Position numbers and translations under genes: made by a program. A stretch of DNA of 64,000 nucleotides from PALSA-693 sp963781155 (GTDB lineage: Bacteria; Actinomycetota; Acidimicrobiia; Acidimicrobiales; Palsa-688). Position 1 is the stretch's first letter; the number at the start of each line of letters is the position of its first letter. The stretch is taken from assembly GCA_963781155.1 (NCBI GenBank), contig CAWAEC010000007.1:673445-737444 (forward strand), read 5' to 3'. Below the pieces are notes generated by a model. It had not been told where the DNA came from. It did no database searches and was given only the letters and a program-made list of their open reading frames with translations. Of the stretch, positions 17,776-27,301 are shown piece after piece.

Positions 17776-18883
17776 TGAGCACGCTCCGCTGGTCGACCAG
17801 GCCACCCACGGCGTGGACCACGCCGGTGCCGTCTTCCCAGATAGCCGCTGACGCCACCCCGCTGCCGTCTCCGACAACCACGCCCGGGTAGCCGGCGATG
17901 TGCACCTGCTTGGTAGTCATACCGGCGGGGGTCGGGATGGGCAGCACGGTCGAAAGATCGCCGAGCAGGCGGATCTCCTGGGCCAGCTCGGGCGGAATGC
18001 CCGGTCGAGACAACAGGTAGCTCTCGATCTGGCTGATGGTGGCCCCCCTCGACGTCCCCGTCGGTCGCGGCATGGCGATGACGGCCAGGGTCGGCACCTC
18101 TACCGATCCCGGGCGCGACCCGTAGGCAACGAACACCACCGGCCCGGCCTCCAGCGTGGCCGACGCCCCCGCCAGCTTCCCTGCCGTCTGATCGAAGACC
18201 ACGGTGGCGGTGATCTTTGGCTGCACGACGAAGTCCACCGGCGACCCGACCCCGGCCGGTACCCGAGCCGGCAAGGACACGGTCATCCCGCTCAGGGCCT
18301 CTGCCTCTGACAACGTCTGCACCTGGCGGGCCGGACCCGACGACACCCAGCGCAGGTTGCCGAACGGCAGCGAGCCCTGGCCGTCAGGAGTGGGGAACCC
18401 TCCGGCGTTGCCGGCGTTGCCGATGCTCATCAGTTGGGTGACCGCTCCCAAGTCGCCGGCATTGACCTTCACAGGGGCCACATGAGTCGGGGCGAACACC
18501 GATGTCAGCGTGGCTGCGCCGGCGGCGCCGACCAGGGCCGCGGTCACCACACCGCCGATCGCCGCCGTGCGGGCCGAGAAACCGAGCAAGCGGCCCGGCC
18601 GGCCATGCGAGCGGGCGGGGCCGAACTGCCGAGCGCCCCGCTCGGTCCGGCCGGCCCGGTCAGCCCGGTGCAGCCGGTGCTGCAAGTCCGCCCAGGCCCG
18701 ATCCACATCGGGCACAAGCTGCGGACCCGACAACACTTCGCCGGCCACCCGGGCTGTCGCGGCGATGCTCTCTCTGCGAACCCGGCACCGGTGGCAGCGG
18801 GCCACGTGCTCGAACGCCGAGTCCGGCACCGCGAACGGCTCGTCCTCCAGCCGCCTCAACAGCCCGTCACTAACGTGACCCAC
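17753..18883 (-). CDS. zinc-type anti-sigma factor with a large extracytoplasmic domain
   Basis: The N-terminal HVARCHRCRVRRE gives the H-x3-C-x2-C pattern of zinc anti-sigma proteins. One membrane segment follows (about residues 103-125, AAIGGVVTAALVGAAGAATL) and then about 250 residues outside. The outer part contains an alternating strand-rich region (KITATVVFDQTAGKLAGASA, VPTLAVIAMPRPTG) that could sense or bind something at the envelope. It overlaps the sigma gene end by 14 bases, as sigma/anti-sigma pairs often do. It presumably holds the sigma factor until an envelope signal releases it. Confidence 0.8.
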   Translation of the reverse strand: MGHVSDGLLRRLEDEPFAVPDSAFEHVARCHRCRVRRESIAATARVAGEVLSGPQLVPDVDRAWADLQHRLHRADRAGRTERGARQFGPARSHGRPGRLLGFSARTAAIGGVVTAALVGAAGAATLTSVFAPTHVAPVKVNAGDLGAVTQLMSIGNAGNAGGFPTPDGQGSLPFGNLRWVSSGPARQVQTLSEAEALSGMTVSLPARVPAGVGSPVDFVVQPKITATVVFDQTAGKLAGASATLEAGPVVFVAYGSRPGSVEVPTLAVIAMPRPTGTSRGATISQIESYLLSRPGIPPELAQEIRLLGDLSTVLPIPTPAGMTTKQVHIAGYPGVVVGDGSGVASAAIWEDGTGVVHAVGGLVDQRSVLNVANQLP

Positions 18884-19409
18884 GGGACATCTCCTTCGCT
18901 AACGCCAACTCCGCCCGGCGGAGCCTCGTGCCGACCTGACCGACATTGATCCCCAACGCGTCCGCGATCTCCGCGTAGCTCATCCCGCCGTGGCGGAGAA
19001 TCAACACCGTGGCAGAACGATGCGGCAGGCGCGACAGACTCTGGCGCACCTCCCGGCGGGTCTCCCTGTCGACCACCGCCTCTTCGGGGCCGGCCACTAC
19101 CTCGGACGGAGCCGCCAGCATGTGTCGGCGGTCCCGCCGGCGGTCACCCCGGATGACGTTCAGGGCGGAATGCACCGCCGCCACCCGCACCCAGCCCGGC
19201 GCCCGCTCCACGTCACCCCGGAATCGGTCGTGGGCAGCCAGAAACACCTCCTGGGCCACATCCTGAGCGCTATGAGCGTCACCCAAGACGCTCGTCGCCA
19301 GGCGCACCACCGATCGGTAGTGCTCCCGGTAGAAGGCCTCGAACGAGGCTGACCCCGTCGAGCGGTCTGCGAAGGCTCCCCACTCCGGGGACCGGCCACG
19401 GTCCATCAT
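18870..19409 (-). CDS. ECF RNA polymerase sigma factor
   Basis: 179-aa sigma-70 relative. Region 2 runs through FEAFYREHYRSVVRLATSVL and DVAQEVFLAAHDRF, and region 4 through LSRLPHRSATVLILRHGGMS with the HTH YAEIADALGINVGQVGTRLR. It has no regions 1.1 or 3, as expected for ECF type. It starts an operon with its anti-sigma factor, an ABC ATPase and a permease, so the ABC exporter is the likely output of, or at least is co-expressed with, the regulatory pair. Confidence 0.93.
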   Translation of the reverse strand: MMDRGRSPEWGAFADRSTGSASFEAFYREHYRSVVRLATSVLGDAHSAQDVAQEVFLAAHDRFRGDVERAPGWVRVAAVHSALNVIRGDRRRDRRHMLAAPSEVVAGPEEAVVDRETRREVRQSLSRLPHRSATVLILRHGGMSYAEIADALGINVGQVGTRLRRAELALAKEMSRGSR

Positions 19410-19798
19410 CGACTAGATAGCACCGCCCCGCCCCCAGTTGTGACAAGAAATCCGGCCCTCAACGCCGTCTCCAACGCCGACCGCCAGCAGACCGCCGACG
19501 TTGTGGGCACCAGCGCCGACGATGCTCGGCAGCGCTTTGACCCAGCGCAGCCCGTTTAGCCCCGGGCTGAAGCTCACTCTCGCCCTCGCGGCGAAACTTC
19601 CCTGCCATCCCATATCGCTCAACAAAGTCATCCCCAAATCTCGCTGACGGAACGTCCCAAACCGCCGGGTCGGTGCTCTACCCGACCAGAGCTAGCCCGC
19701 TGGGTCGGCGCCAGACTTCGTGGCGGCATAGGCGGGGGCCATCCCGGATGTAGCTGCGAACGCCGTGCCGGTCGCCGAGGTTAAAACCGCTCTCGACC
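19410..19798. other. Intergenic region upstream of the ECF operon
   Basis: 389 bases between the sigma gene and the carboxymuconolactone-decarboxylase-like gene. It must contain the ECF operon promoter (an AT-richer patch ttcttgtcacaac lies about 40-55 bases upstream of the sigma start on the minus strand). I see no credible small gene. Confidence 0.4.
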
Positions 19799-20167
19799 TC
19801 AGCCCTGTGTGACGATCTCACTCAGCACGTCGAGCGCTTCGTGAGCCGCCGAGAATCCGGCATAGCCGCCTATCTGGAGCAGCGCCTCACGCAGCTCGTC
19901 GGCGGTCCATCCCAGGTTCAGCGCGCCCCGCAGGTGCGCTTTGAGCTCCTCCATGTGTCCGGTAGCGGCGAGCACCGACACCACCACCAGGCTGCGGTAT
20001 TTCAGCTCCAGACCAGGCCGATTCCACACTCCACCCCAGACGTGCTCGACGGCGGTCTCGAAGAACGGGGCCAAAAATGGATCGCCTGGTGCCGTTTGCT
20101 GGCCGTTGGCCTCAGGAAACACCCGCTGACGGATCGACGCGCCGCTGGGCCTCGTGTCCTGTGTCAT
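19799..20167 (-). CDS. carboxymuconolactone decarboxylase family protein
   Basis: 122-aa single-domain protein, the length of PcaC-type enzymes. The family core is GLELKYRSLVVVSVLAATGH, then LKAHLRGALNLGWTADELRE and the C-terminal GYAGFSAAHEALDVL. There is no CxxC, so it is the PcaC-like rather than the AhpD peroxidase type. Substrate unknown; many paralogues act outside the protocatechuate pathway. It is divergent from a TetR gene with a perfect palindrome between them, so TetR control is very likely. Confidence 0.85.
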   Translation of the reverse strand: MTQDTRPSGASIRQRVFPEANGQQTAPGDPFLAPFFETAVEHVWGGVWNRPGLELKYRSLVVVSVLAATGHMEELKAHLRGALNLGWTADELREALLQIGGYAGFSAAHEALDVLSEIVTQG

Positions 20168-20195
20168 GGTTTCACCTCTCAGAGTATTGAAGCGG

Positions 20196-20230
20196 ACACT
20201 TCATTATTACCATCTCCGTTCTGAAGTGTC
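20196..20230. promoter_or_regulatory. Probable TetR operator in a divergent promoter
   Basis: A perfect 9-base inverted repeat, gacacttca (20,196-20,204) and tgaagtgtc (20,222-20,230), with 17 bases between the arms, lies in the AT-rich gap between the decarboxylase-like gene and tetR. Size and place fit an autoregulatory TetR site. Confidence 0.7.
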
Positions 20231-20267
20231 AACTCCAAAATCCTGGCTCGTTCGCTACAATGTGGTC

Positions 20268-20984
20268 ATGGTCAGCAGCGACGTCGATACCGAGCCCAGG
20301 GTTTTCACGGCCAAGGGCCAGGCAACCCGCGACCGGATCGTGGCCGCCGCCGCGACCTTGATGGTCGAAGCCGGTGTCGCCGGCACCAGCTGGGAGGACA
20401 TCCAAAAAGCCGCCGGAGCAAACGCCTCTCAGCTCTACCACTACTTTGGCGACAAGCAGACTCTGGTGCGCGCCGTCATCGCCTACCAGACCCAGACCGT
20501 CCTCGCGAACCAGCAACCGCTTCTCAGCAGCCTCGACAGCCTCGAAGCCCTGCGAGCGTGGCGCGACCTCATCGTCGAACACCAACGCCTGGCCGACTGC
20601 AAGGGCGGCTGCCCTCTCGTCTCCCTGACCGGCGAACTCGCCGAGGCCCGCCCCGACTGCCGCTCCGACCTGGCGGACGGCTTCGACCAATGGGAGACCG
20701 CGATCAGAGACGGGCTGCGAGCCATGCACCTGCGCGGCGATCTACAACGAAGCGCCGACCCCGACCGGCTCGCCACCGCGCTATTCGCCGCCCTGCAGGG
20801 AGGCTTGCTACTCGCTCAAGTCCGCCGAGACACTGCGCCCCTTGAGGCCGCGCTCGACACGATGCTCGAACACCTCTCGTCCCTCGCCGCCCGCCGGCGC
20901 ACCCCTCCCACCCAACCGCCCGACCGAACCAAATCGTCCGTAGCGGCTAATGGGCGTCGACGACCCAAGCCCCTGCGTCAGTGA
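20268..20984 (+). CDS. TetR/AcrR-family transcriptional regulator
   Basis: 238-aa repressor. The N-terminal HTH is RDRIVAAAATLMVEAGVAGT, SWEDIQKAAGANASQLYHYF, GDKQTLVRAV, the canonical TetR pattern. The C-terminal ligand domain includes DCKGGCPLVSLTGELAEARP, found in a TetR subgroup next to small oxidoreductase genes. ATG 20,268 is preferred to the longer frame because the HTH then begins at the usual place and the operator stays upstream. It probably represses itself and the divergent gene. Confidence 0.9.
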   Translation: MVSSDVDTEPRVFTAKGQATRDRIVAAAATLMVEAGVAGTSWEDIQKAAGANASQLYHYFGDKQTLVRAVIAYQTQTVLANQQPLLSSLDSLEALRAWRDLIVEHQRLADCKGGCPLVSLTGELAEARPDCRSDLADGFDQWETAIRDGLRAMHLRGDLQRSADPDRLATALFAALQGGLLLAQVRRDTAPLEAALDTMLEHLSSLAARRRTPPTQPPDRTKSSVAANGRRRPKPLRQ

Positions 20985-21450
20985 TGCTGGGCCCGAATCG
21001 CCGCCGGGTCAGCATTTGGTTGTCGCAGAGCCACGAGCTCCACGGCTAGATCGTGTGCCTGCCGGCCTACAGGACTCCCGCGAAGTAGTAGTGGGAATGG
21101 CGTGGCCCGGGCGCCGAACATTGGCGGGCGTTGTGGCGCTCCTCTGGGCACGCCTGACCTGAATCGGAGGTATCCCATAACTGTCAGACTGCCAGGTCGC
21201 AACAGAGTGTCCGCAAACGCCGGTTCGCGGGCGCAGAATGACACCATCCCGCCGGCTAAGCACGCCCAAAATCGGCAGCGAGAATGTTTTTCTTCTGGGA
21301 GGCAGCCGCTGCGTGTGAGGGCCACAGAAAGTGGTCACGTGGCTTTAGGAATACTTGGCTGCCAGTGGGGAGCTTTAGGAACGCTTGGCCGCCGGTGGGT
21401 CGTTTCCTCTGGCCACCTGCAGACGCACAGCCCTTCGATCAACTTACCTT
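20985..21450. other. Intergenic region with no supported gene
   Basis: 466 bases between tetR and the IS1380 left end. Open frames exist on both strands but none has a ribosome-binding site or recognisable motif. It is likely relic DNA truncated by the insertion. Confidence 0.4.
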
Positions 21451-23151
21451 AGCCCGGATCCACCGATCCGGCGGGGGTGACATAGGGCGGGTATCCGCGA
21501 AAAGCGCCTTCCGGCAAGGGAAAATGGCGGCTACCACACCAAGCCATGCCCCTACTGGAAGGCACCTTTCAGATGCGTTCATCTTGGCACAGTCTGGACC
21601 GGATCGGCGTGACCTTCGATGACGAGCGGCTGGTGGCCAACGCCGGGCTGATCGCGCCGGCCAGCCTGGCTCAGCATCTACGGCTGCGTGAGATCTTCGA
21701 TGAGCGCGTCGATCTGGGCGACGGCTCGGGCCGGGCCAATGTCGGGGACAAGGCGATGACGGTGATCCACTCGGTGCTGGCGGCCGCGGACAGCATCGAG
21801 GGCTGCGAGGTGCTGCGGGCCGGGTCGACCGCGGCGGTGCTGGGTCACACGGTGCTGGCTCCCTCGACGATAGGTACCTTCTTGCGCAGCTTTTCGTGGG
21901 GGCATGCCCGCCAGCTCGACGCCGCCGCCGGCGAGGCGCTGGCTCGTGGGTGGGCGGCCGGCGCCGGCCCGCAGCCGGGGGAGGCGTTCACCATCGATCT
22001 GGACAGTTCGATACATGAGACCTACGGCACCCAGAAAGAAGGCGGCAGCCGTTTCGGTTACACCCATGTTCGTGGCTACCACCCGCTCTATGCCATCGCC
22101 GCCGATAGCGGCGAGGTGATCCACTCGCGTCTGCGGGGCGGGAACTCGCATACCGCTCGCGGCGCGGTCGGTTTCCTGGCCGAGACCTTCGGGCGGGTCC
22201 GAGCCGCGGCGGCGACCGGCCCGCTGATGGTGCGGGCCGATTCGGGGTTCTACTCCGCCAAAGTGGTCCAGGCCTGCCAGGCCGCCGACGTCCGCTTCTC
22301 GATCACGGTCAAGCTGTACAAGAACGTGCACGCCGCCATCTCGGCCATCCCCGAGCAGGCGTGGAAGCCGATCCCTTACTGGCTCGACGACGGCGCCGAT
22401 GTGACCGCCATCGACTGGCGGGCATTCAAGTCCGGCACCGACGAAGGCATCCCCTGCCGGCTGGTGGTGCGCCGAACCCGGCCCACACCGGGATCGCAAC
22501 TCGCCCTGATCGCCGACTACTCCTACCACGCCTTCATGACCGACCGCGACGGCGACCCGATCACACTCGATGCCTGGCATCGAGCGCACGCCAACTGCGA
22601 GAACGCCATCCGCGACCTCAAATACGGCGTCGGGCTCAACCACCTACCCTCCGGTCGCTTCGCCGCCAACGCGGCCTGGCTCACGCTGAACGTGATCGCC
22701 CACAACCTGTCGCGCTGGACCACCCGCATCGGCGGCATCGACACCGACACCCCAGCAGGCGTCAGCGAAGACACCAGCGACGGGCAGCCCAACCGCAAAG
22801 CCTTCGTGGCCACCGACACCCTCCGCCGCCGCTACCTGACCATCCCCGGCCGGCTCGCCACCTCAGGCCGACGCGTCCATCTCCACCTTCCGTCCCGCTG
22901 GCCATGGACGGTCCAGTTCCACACCATGCTCGACGCCATCCGCAGCGTGGAACTCGTTATCTAACCGCCCAGCAGAACCGATGCCCGTGGCGGCCGCGTC
23001 GACGACAGCCCGAACACCCAAAAGCCGTGACCTCACACGCCCCTCACGAGCCGCCTCAGCCTCGCCACCCCCTCCGGACCATCACCACCCACCCCAACCC
23101 GCTTCAGACCCGCTAAAACAATCGACCCCGGTCAATCGGTGGATCCGGGCT
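21451..23151 (+). mobile_element. IS1380-family insertion sequence, apparently complete
   Basis: Perfect 17-base inverted ends: agcccggatccaccgat at 21,451-21,467 and its reverse complement at 23,135-23,151. If the first base is excluded, tta flanks both sides and could be a short target duplication. The 3' non-coding part (22,965-23,134) is empty. Confidence 0.85.
21573..22964 (+). CDS. IS1380-family transposase
   Basis: 463-aa DDE transposase, full length. The start region (DRIGVTFDDERLVANAGLIA) matches the two other IS1380 fragments in the window and supports ATG 21,573. The catalytic Asp sites are in FTIDLDSSIHETYGT and LMVRADSGFYSAKVV, and the Glu is in HANCENAIRDLKYGVGLNHL. The frame is intact. 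Confidence 0.93.
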   Translation: MRSSWHSLDRIGVTFDDERLVANAGLIAPASLAQHLRLREIFDERVDLGDGSGRANVGDKAMTVIHSVLAAADSIEGCEVLRAGSTAAVLGHTVLAPSTIGTFLRSFSWGHARQLDAAAGEALARGWAAGAGPQPGEAFTIDLDSSIHETYGTQKEGGSRFGYTHVRGYHPLYAIAADSGEVIHSRLRGGNSHTARGAVGFLAETFGRVRAAAATGPLMVRADSGFYSAKVVQACQAADVRFSITVKLYKNVHAAISAIPEQAWKPIPYWLDDGADVTAIDWRAFKSGTDEGIPCRLVVRRTRPTPGSQLALIADYSYHAFMTDRDGDPITLDAWHRAHANCENAIRDLKYGVGLNHLPSGRFAANAAWLTLNVIAHNLSRWTTRIGGIDTDTPAGVSEDTSDGQPNRKAFVATDTLRRRYLTIPGRLATSGRRVHLHLPSRWPWTVQFHTMLDAIRSVELVI

Positions 23152-23174
23152 TAGCTTAGTCCCGGCTGCCCTTC

Positions 23175-24068
23175 TTAGGACGGAGTCGGGCAGGCATTCG
23201 CCCATGAGCATATGTATGCGATAGCAATCGCGACGGAGGCTCCGATGGCGGAGGCCGCACCGACAAGCAAGGCGGACGCCGCTGCGTTGGATATCCACAA
23301 GCAGTTGGCGAGACTCACGACCACAGCAGCCGCCGGAGTGATGTAGGACAGGCCTGCTGCTATCAGACCTACAGCCAAAACCCCCAACGCCACGCATCCG
23401 GCCTTGCACCACCAGCAGCCCCACGAGTCCCCGGCCAGCCCGCCGCTCCTCTCGAACGTCTCTAGCGCGTCGGGCCCGAGCATCGCGTTGAGCGTGGTAT
23501 CCATCGTGTTTTGAACGTCTGCGGTGGGGATCGTCGAGAAGAAGAATTGCCATATTTCCTCGATCTCATTCACGTCCGTGGCCTGGATGGTCCAATCGCC
23601 CGCCGGCGGATTGGACATGCACAGATCGACCAGGGATCCGTTTTGGATCAAGACCGCGTTTGACGGATCATAAATCTCGGTCGAGGTGTCGATCTGAGTA
23701 CCGTCCGGCAATGTCACCGTGACTGTGACACCGGTCGGAATCGTCCAGTCTGGGTTCCGCAGCGAAGCAACCAACTGCTTACTGCCCTGTGGAATGGTGA
23801 TTTTGAAGCCGTCGGCCGGGACAGTCTGCCAGCCGGTGATCAGCCCGGCCACGCCCGGCAGCCTCTGTCTGGCCGCCGAGTCCATTTCTGGCGCGACGAT
23901 GCACACGACATAGTCGTTCGCACCCGTACCGATGTCGTACGCCACCGGTGTAGTCAACAGATACCTCCACTCTCTTGCTTCTGCGAGTTTGTGCCGGTTC
24001 GCTCCATTTTCTGAGGCCGTACAAGAGGTTGCCCCCGCGACAATCCCATTGCCGGCTGAAGCTGTCAA
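23175..24068 (-). CDS. Exported-type protein with a cysteine-rich hydrophobic C-terminal module (halocin-C8-like?)
   Basis: Up to 297 residues. The middle looks like a beta-sandwich domain, with VTVTVTLPDGTQIDTSTEIY and SNPPAGDWTIQATD (the pattern seen in domains next to VWA or pre-peptidase regions). The last about 85 residues have six cysteines (in GCWWCKAGC, ANCLW, YICSW and NAC) among two long hydrophobic stretches, which resembles the halocin C8-like bacteriocin domain. I see no convincing signal peptide; the TTG start used here is weak and the 5' end may be damaged. It lies between two mobile elements. The function is a guess: a secreted toxin precursor or a membrane-inserting effector. 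Confidence 0.4.
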   Translation of the reverse strand: MTASAGNGIVAGATSCTASENGANRHKLAEAREWRYLLTTPVAYDIGTGANDYVVCIVAPEMDSAARQRLPGVAGLITGWQTVPADGFKITIPQGSKQLVASLRNPDWTIPTGVTVTVTLPDGTQIDTSTEIYDPSNAVLIQNGSLVDLCMSNPPAGDWTIQATDVNEIEEIWQFFFSTIPTADVQNTMDTTLNAMLGPDALETFERSGGLAGDSWGCWWCKAGCVALGVLAVGLIAAGLSYITPAAAVVVSLANCLWISNAAASALLVGAASAIGASVAIAIAYICSWANACPTPS

Positions 24069-24159
24069 CTCGAAAGTTCAAGGCCAACATTGGCAGGAAG
24101 GGTGACGCTTCGACGACGGGCCCGCGCCGGCACGCGGAGCGGACCCGGCGTCCCAGTTT

Positions 24160-26590
24160 GTGCGCGGCTGTTTCCCCGGGGACCTCTGTCGAAAGGCCTG
24201 CAGCTTGGCGGGCGGGCGACTCTGTTCGACTCCCCCTGGGGGCCTCTAAGCCTCGATCCACGTGCGTCCAGCAGCTCGGCTGGGCGTTTGAGTCCGAAGG
24301 AGGGGTCATGACCTAGCCGAGCGCAAGCTCTTGTTGGCCAGCCGGTGTGAGTCCGGTCCGGGGAGACGCCAGGGTCCTCGGTAGTGAAGCCTCCGGGTCC
24401 GGTTGAGAGGCCGGGGTCGAAGCGGGGTGGAGCAACTGGTCCGGTCCGCAGCATGAAGCGAAGTCTGCAGCGTCGTTAAGGATTCCCGCGAGAGCGGGGA
24501 AGTGGGGGAGCCGAGCTGTGTGGATTTGGCGAAGGCCATGGAAGGCACCAGTGGTCCTGGAGCGGGTGCTGAGGGACCCCCCGGCGTAGGGGACGTGGAA
24601 CGGTCAGAAGGTCAGCGAGGGAACTGGGGGTGCGCCGGGATAAACCGGCATGGAGAAGGAGATGAGAGAGCTCTACATCGAAGGAGTAGCGATCCACGAT
24701 GGCCCCGAGTCATGCGTCGGCGTCCGCAAGGTCGCAGGCGAAGCGTTGACAGGGGTACGTGCAGGCCAGGCTATCGAGCCGCGAAATCACCTTGTTCGGG
24801 GTGCCGACGCCGTCTCCAGAAGCGGAAGGCCACATCGCCAGCAGCGCTATCGCGAGTTGCTGGTGGACCCCGCGCGGTCTGAGAACCTGGGCATGTACGG
24901 AATCTCCATGCGCGAGAACCGGGAGATCCCATCCTCGCCCGTCTGGCTGATCACCAGGCGGGCTGCTCTGGGAAGGCTGAGGCCGTACGCCTGAGATGAA
25001 CGAGGTTGGGAAGTCTGACAGCTTCGTAGTACCTGCGAAGCCGCCGAACAAGGCCGGGCGACCGGCGGCGGAGGTGGTGGAGGGAAGGGAGCTGGCCGAG
25101 GGGAACACGGTCGACTCGACACGTCCCGGACGCAGTGCCGGGTCTGGCGTGCCAAACGGGTTGGATCGTGTGCGTGAGGTAGCACGCAGGGACAAGGAGG
25201 CACGGTTCACGGCGCTGTTGCACCATGTCAGCCTTTCTCGCCTGCACTGGGCTTTTGAGGAGCTACGCCCTCAGGCCGCCGCGGGTGTGGACGGGGTGAC
25301 GTGGGCGTCTTACGGGACGGACCTTGAGGTGAATCTCAGGGACCTCCACCGCAGGGTGCAGAGCGGCGCCTACCAGGCGAGACCCTCTCGGAGGGTGTAC
25401 ATCCCGAAAGCCGACGGGCGGCAACGGCCGCTCGGCATCGCCAGCCTGGAGGACAAGATCGTCCAGCGGGCTGTCGTCGGGGTGCTCAACGCCATCTACG
25501 AGACGGACTTTCTCGGCTTCTCCTATGGGTTCCGGCCAGGGCGCAGCCCGCACGATGCGTTGGATGCGCTGACGGTCGGGGTCAAGGCGAAGAAGGTGAA
25601 CTGGGTGCTCGACGCGGACATCCGCGACTTCTTCTCCACGCTCGATCAGGCGTGGTTGATGAAGTTTCTCGAGCACCGGATAGCGGACAGGAGGGTCCTG
25701 CGACTCATCCGAAAGTGGCTGAACGCAGGAGTGATCGAGGAAGGGAACTGGTCGGAGACGCCTGAGGGCACACCGCAGGGCGGGTCGGCTTCGCCGTTGC
25801 TCGCCAACGTGTATCTCCACTACGTCTTCGATCGCTGGGCCCGGCAGTGGAGGCGTCGGCACGCCCGAGGCGATGTGATCGTCACGAGGTTCGCCGATGA
25901 TTTCATCGTCGGGTTCGAGCATCTTGGTGACGCAAAACAGTTCCTCGCCGATCTACGTGCACGGTTCGCGAAGTTCGGTCTGGAGCTGCACCCCGACAAG
26001 ACGCGCCTCATCGAGTTCGGGCGGTTCGCCGCCCAGCGACGTGGGGCACGTGGCGTCGGCAAGCCGGAAACGTTCGACTTCTTGGGGTTCACGCACATCT
26101 GTGCGACCACGAAGAACGGGCGGTTCAGGCTCAAGCGCATCACCATCTCGAAGCGGATGCGGGCGAAGCTGAAGCAGGTCAAGACCGAGTTGAGGCGCCG
26201 CCGGCACCGTCCCGTCCCGGAGCAGGGAAGATGGCTGGCAAGCGTGGTGCGAGGGCACCTCGCCTACTACGCCGTTCCCGGCAACAGCCGAGCGGTCCGG
26301 GCCTTTCGGACTCAGGTGATCCGGCACTGGTGCGCAGCCCTACGCGAACGCAGCCAGCGCCACCGCCTGAATTGGGACCGGATGAACCGCCTGGTCACTC
26401 GATGGCTTCCACCTGCCCGCATCGTGCACCCGTTCCCCGAGGACCGCTTCTACGCCACCACCTGAGGCAGGAGCCCAGTGCGTTAGCAGCGCTCGCTGGG
26501 ATCTGTGCGGGGGGCCGCCCGCAAGGGCGGTCCCTACCGCAAAAGGCCCTCCCCGGCCCCGATCCTGCGGGGGTCGGGAGCGCGCTTGTC
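24160..26590 (+). mobile_element. Group II intron 1 with intact reverse transcriptase
   Basis: A GTGCG start at 24,160 opens about 835 bases of structured GC-rich RNA (domains I-III) before the reverse-transcriptase gene. After the gene, gtgcggggggccgcccgcaa followed by gggcggtccctaccgc (about 26,499-26,535) looks like the short domain V hairpin of this intron class. The 3' boundary near 26,590 is approximate. Confidence 0.65.
24996..26465 (+). CDS. group II intron reverse transcriptase/maturase
   Basis: 489 aa. The RT blocks are in order: RVYIPKADGRQRPLGIASLE, FLGFSYGFRPGRSPHDAL, DADIRDFFSTLDQAWLMKFL, GTPQGGSASPLLANVYLHYV, then the catalytic box as TRFADDFIVGF (FADD instead of YADD). A maturase X region and a C-terminal basic tail follow. 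No HNH endonuclease domain is seen. The frame is intact, so the intron may be active. Confidence 0.92.
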   Translation: MNEVGKSDSFVVPAKPPNKAGRPAAEVVEGRELAEGNTVDSTRPGRSAGSGVPNGLDRVREVARRDKEARFTALLHHVSLSRLHWAFEELRPQAAAGVDGVTWASYGTDLEVNLRDLHRRVQSGAYQARPSRRVYIPKADGRQRPLGIASLEDKIVQRAVVGVLNAIYETDFLGFSYGFRPGRSPHDALDALTVGVKAKKVNWVLDADIRDFFSTLDQAWLMKFLEHRIADRRVLRLIRKWLNAGVIEEGNWSETPEGTPQGGSASPLLANVYLHYVFDRWARQWRRRHARGDVIVTRFADDFIVGFEHLGDAKQFLADLRARFAKFGLELHPDKTRLIEFGRFAAQRRGARGVGKPETFDFLGFTHICATTKNGRFRLKRITISKRMRAKLKQVKTELRRRRHRPVPEQGRWLASVVRGHLAYYAVPGNSRAVRAFRTQVIRHWCAALRERSQRHRLNWDRMNRLVTRWLPPARIVHPFPEDRFYATT

Positions 26591-26735
26591 TATAACCGGG
26601 GATCCCGGGAAGTGGCCGGCAGCCGAGAGGGAGTCGGAGGGGGTCGTAGTAGTGGTGACGGGCAGGACAACACAACCTGGTCTGAGCGAAGGACCCCTGC
26701 TTCATCGGTGCACGACGTGGGAGGGAGGAACGCTG

Positions 26736-27295
26736 ATGAGTGCCGGAAGGTCGGCTAGGTCCGTCAGGCAGGCCGATGGCCTGGATCCCGTTCGAGCTCT
26801 TCAACGCGTGCTTTATCGCAGCGCCAAGCAGGACCGGACGCGTCGGTTCCATGCTCTTTACGACAAGCTCACCCGCAGCGATGTGATGTGGAGAGCGTGG
26901 GTGGACGTGGCCACCAACCAAGGCGCCCCTGGGATCGATGGGGTGACGATCGCCGATGTCGAGTCCGGGGGTGTCGAGTCGGTGCGAGCCTTCCTTGATG
27001 GTCTCGCCGGGCAGCTTCAGACCGGAACGTATCGGCCGAAGCCGTTGCGGCGGGTGCACATACCCAAGCCGGGCAGGAAGGGCGAGACCCGCCCGCTCGG
27101 CATTCCCGCCCTGGGCGACCGGGTGATCATGACCGCAGCGAAAATCGTGCTCGAGCCGATCTTCGAAGCCGATTTTCTCCCGGTGAGTTTCGGGTTCCGC
27201 CCGAAGCGATCAGCCCAACAAGCCCTCGAAGCTGTCCGTATGGCAGCCAACGGGGGTCGAGGGTGGTTGAGGGCGATATCGAGGCGTGCTTCGAC
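26736..27295 (+). pseudogene. Intron 2 reverse transcriptase, 5' part
   Basis: ATG 26,736 after gagggagg. The RT blocks GVDGVTIADVE-like (GAPGIDGVTIADVESGG), RRVHIPKPGRKGETRPLGIP and FLPVSFGFRPKRSAQQALEA are present. A one-base shift near 27,262 moves the frame to VVEGDIEACFD, where the serine-recombinase element cuts it. It joins with 30,061 as EACFD-NIDHDALMGL. Confidence 0.88.
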
Positions 27296-27301
27296 GCGCC
27301 A

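Noticed and set aside
19413..19637. A 74-codon minus-strand frame upstream of the sigma gene
   Set aside because: No ribosome-binding site or motif; it occupies the promoter region of the ECF operon.
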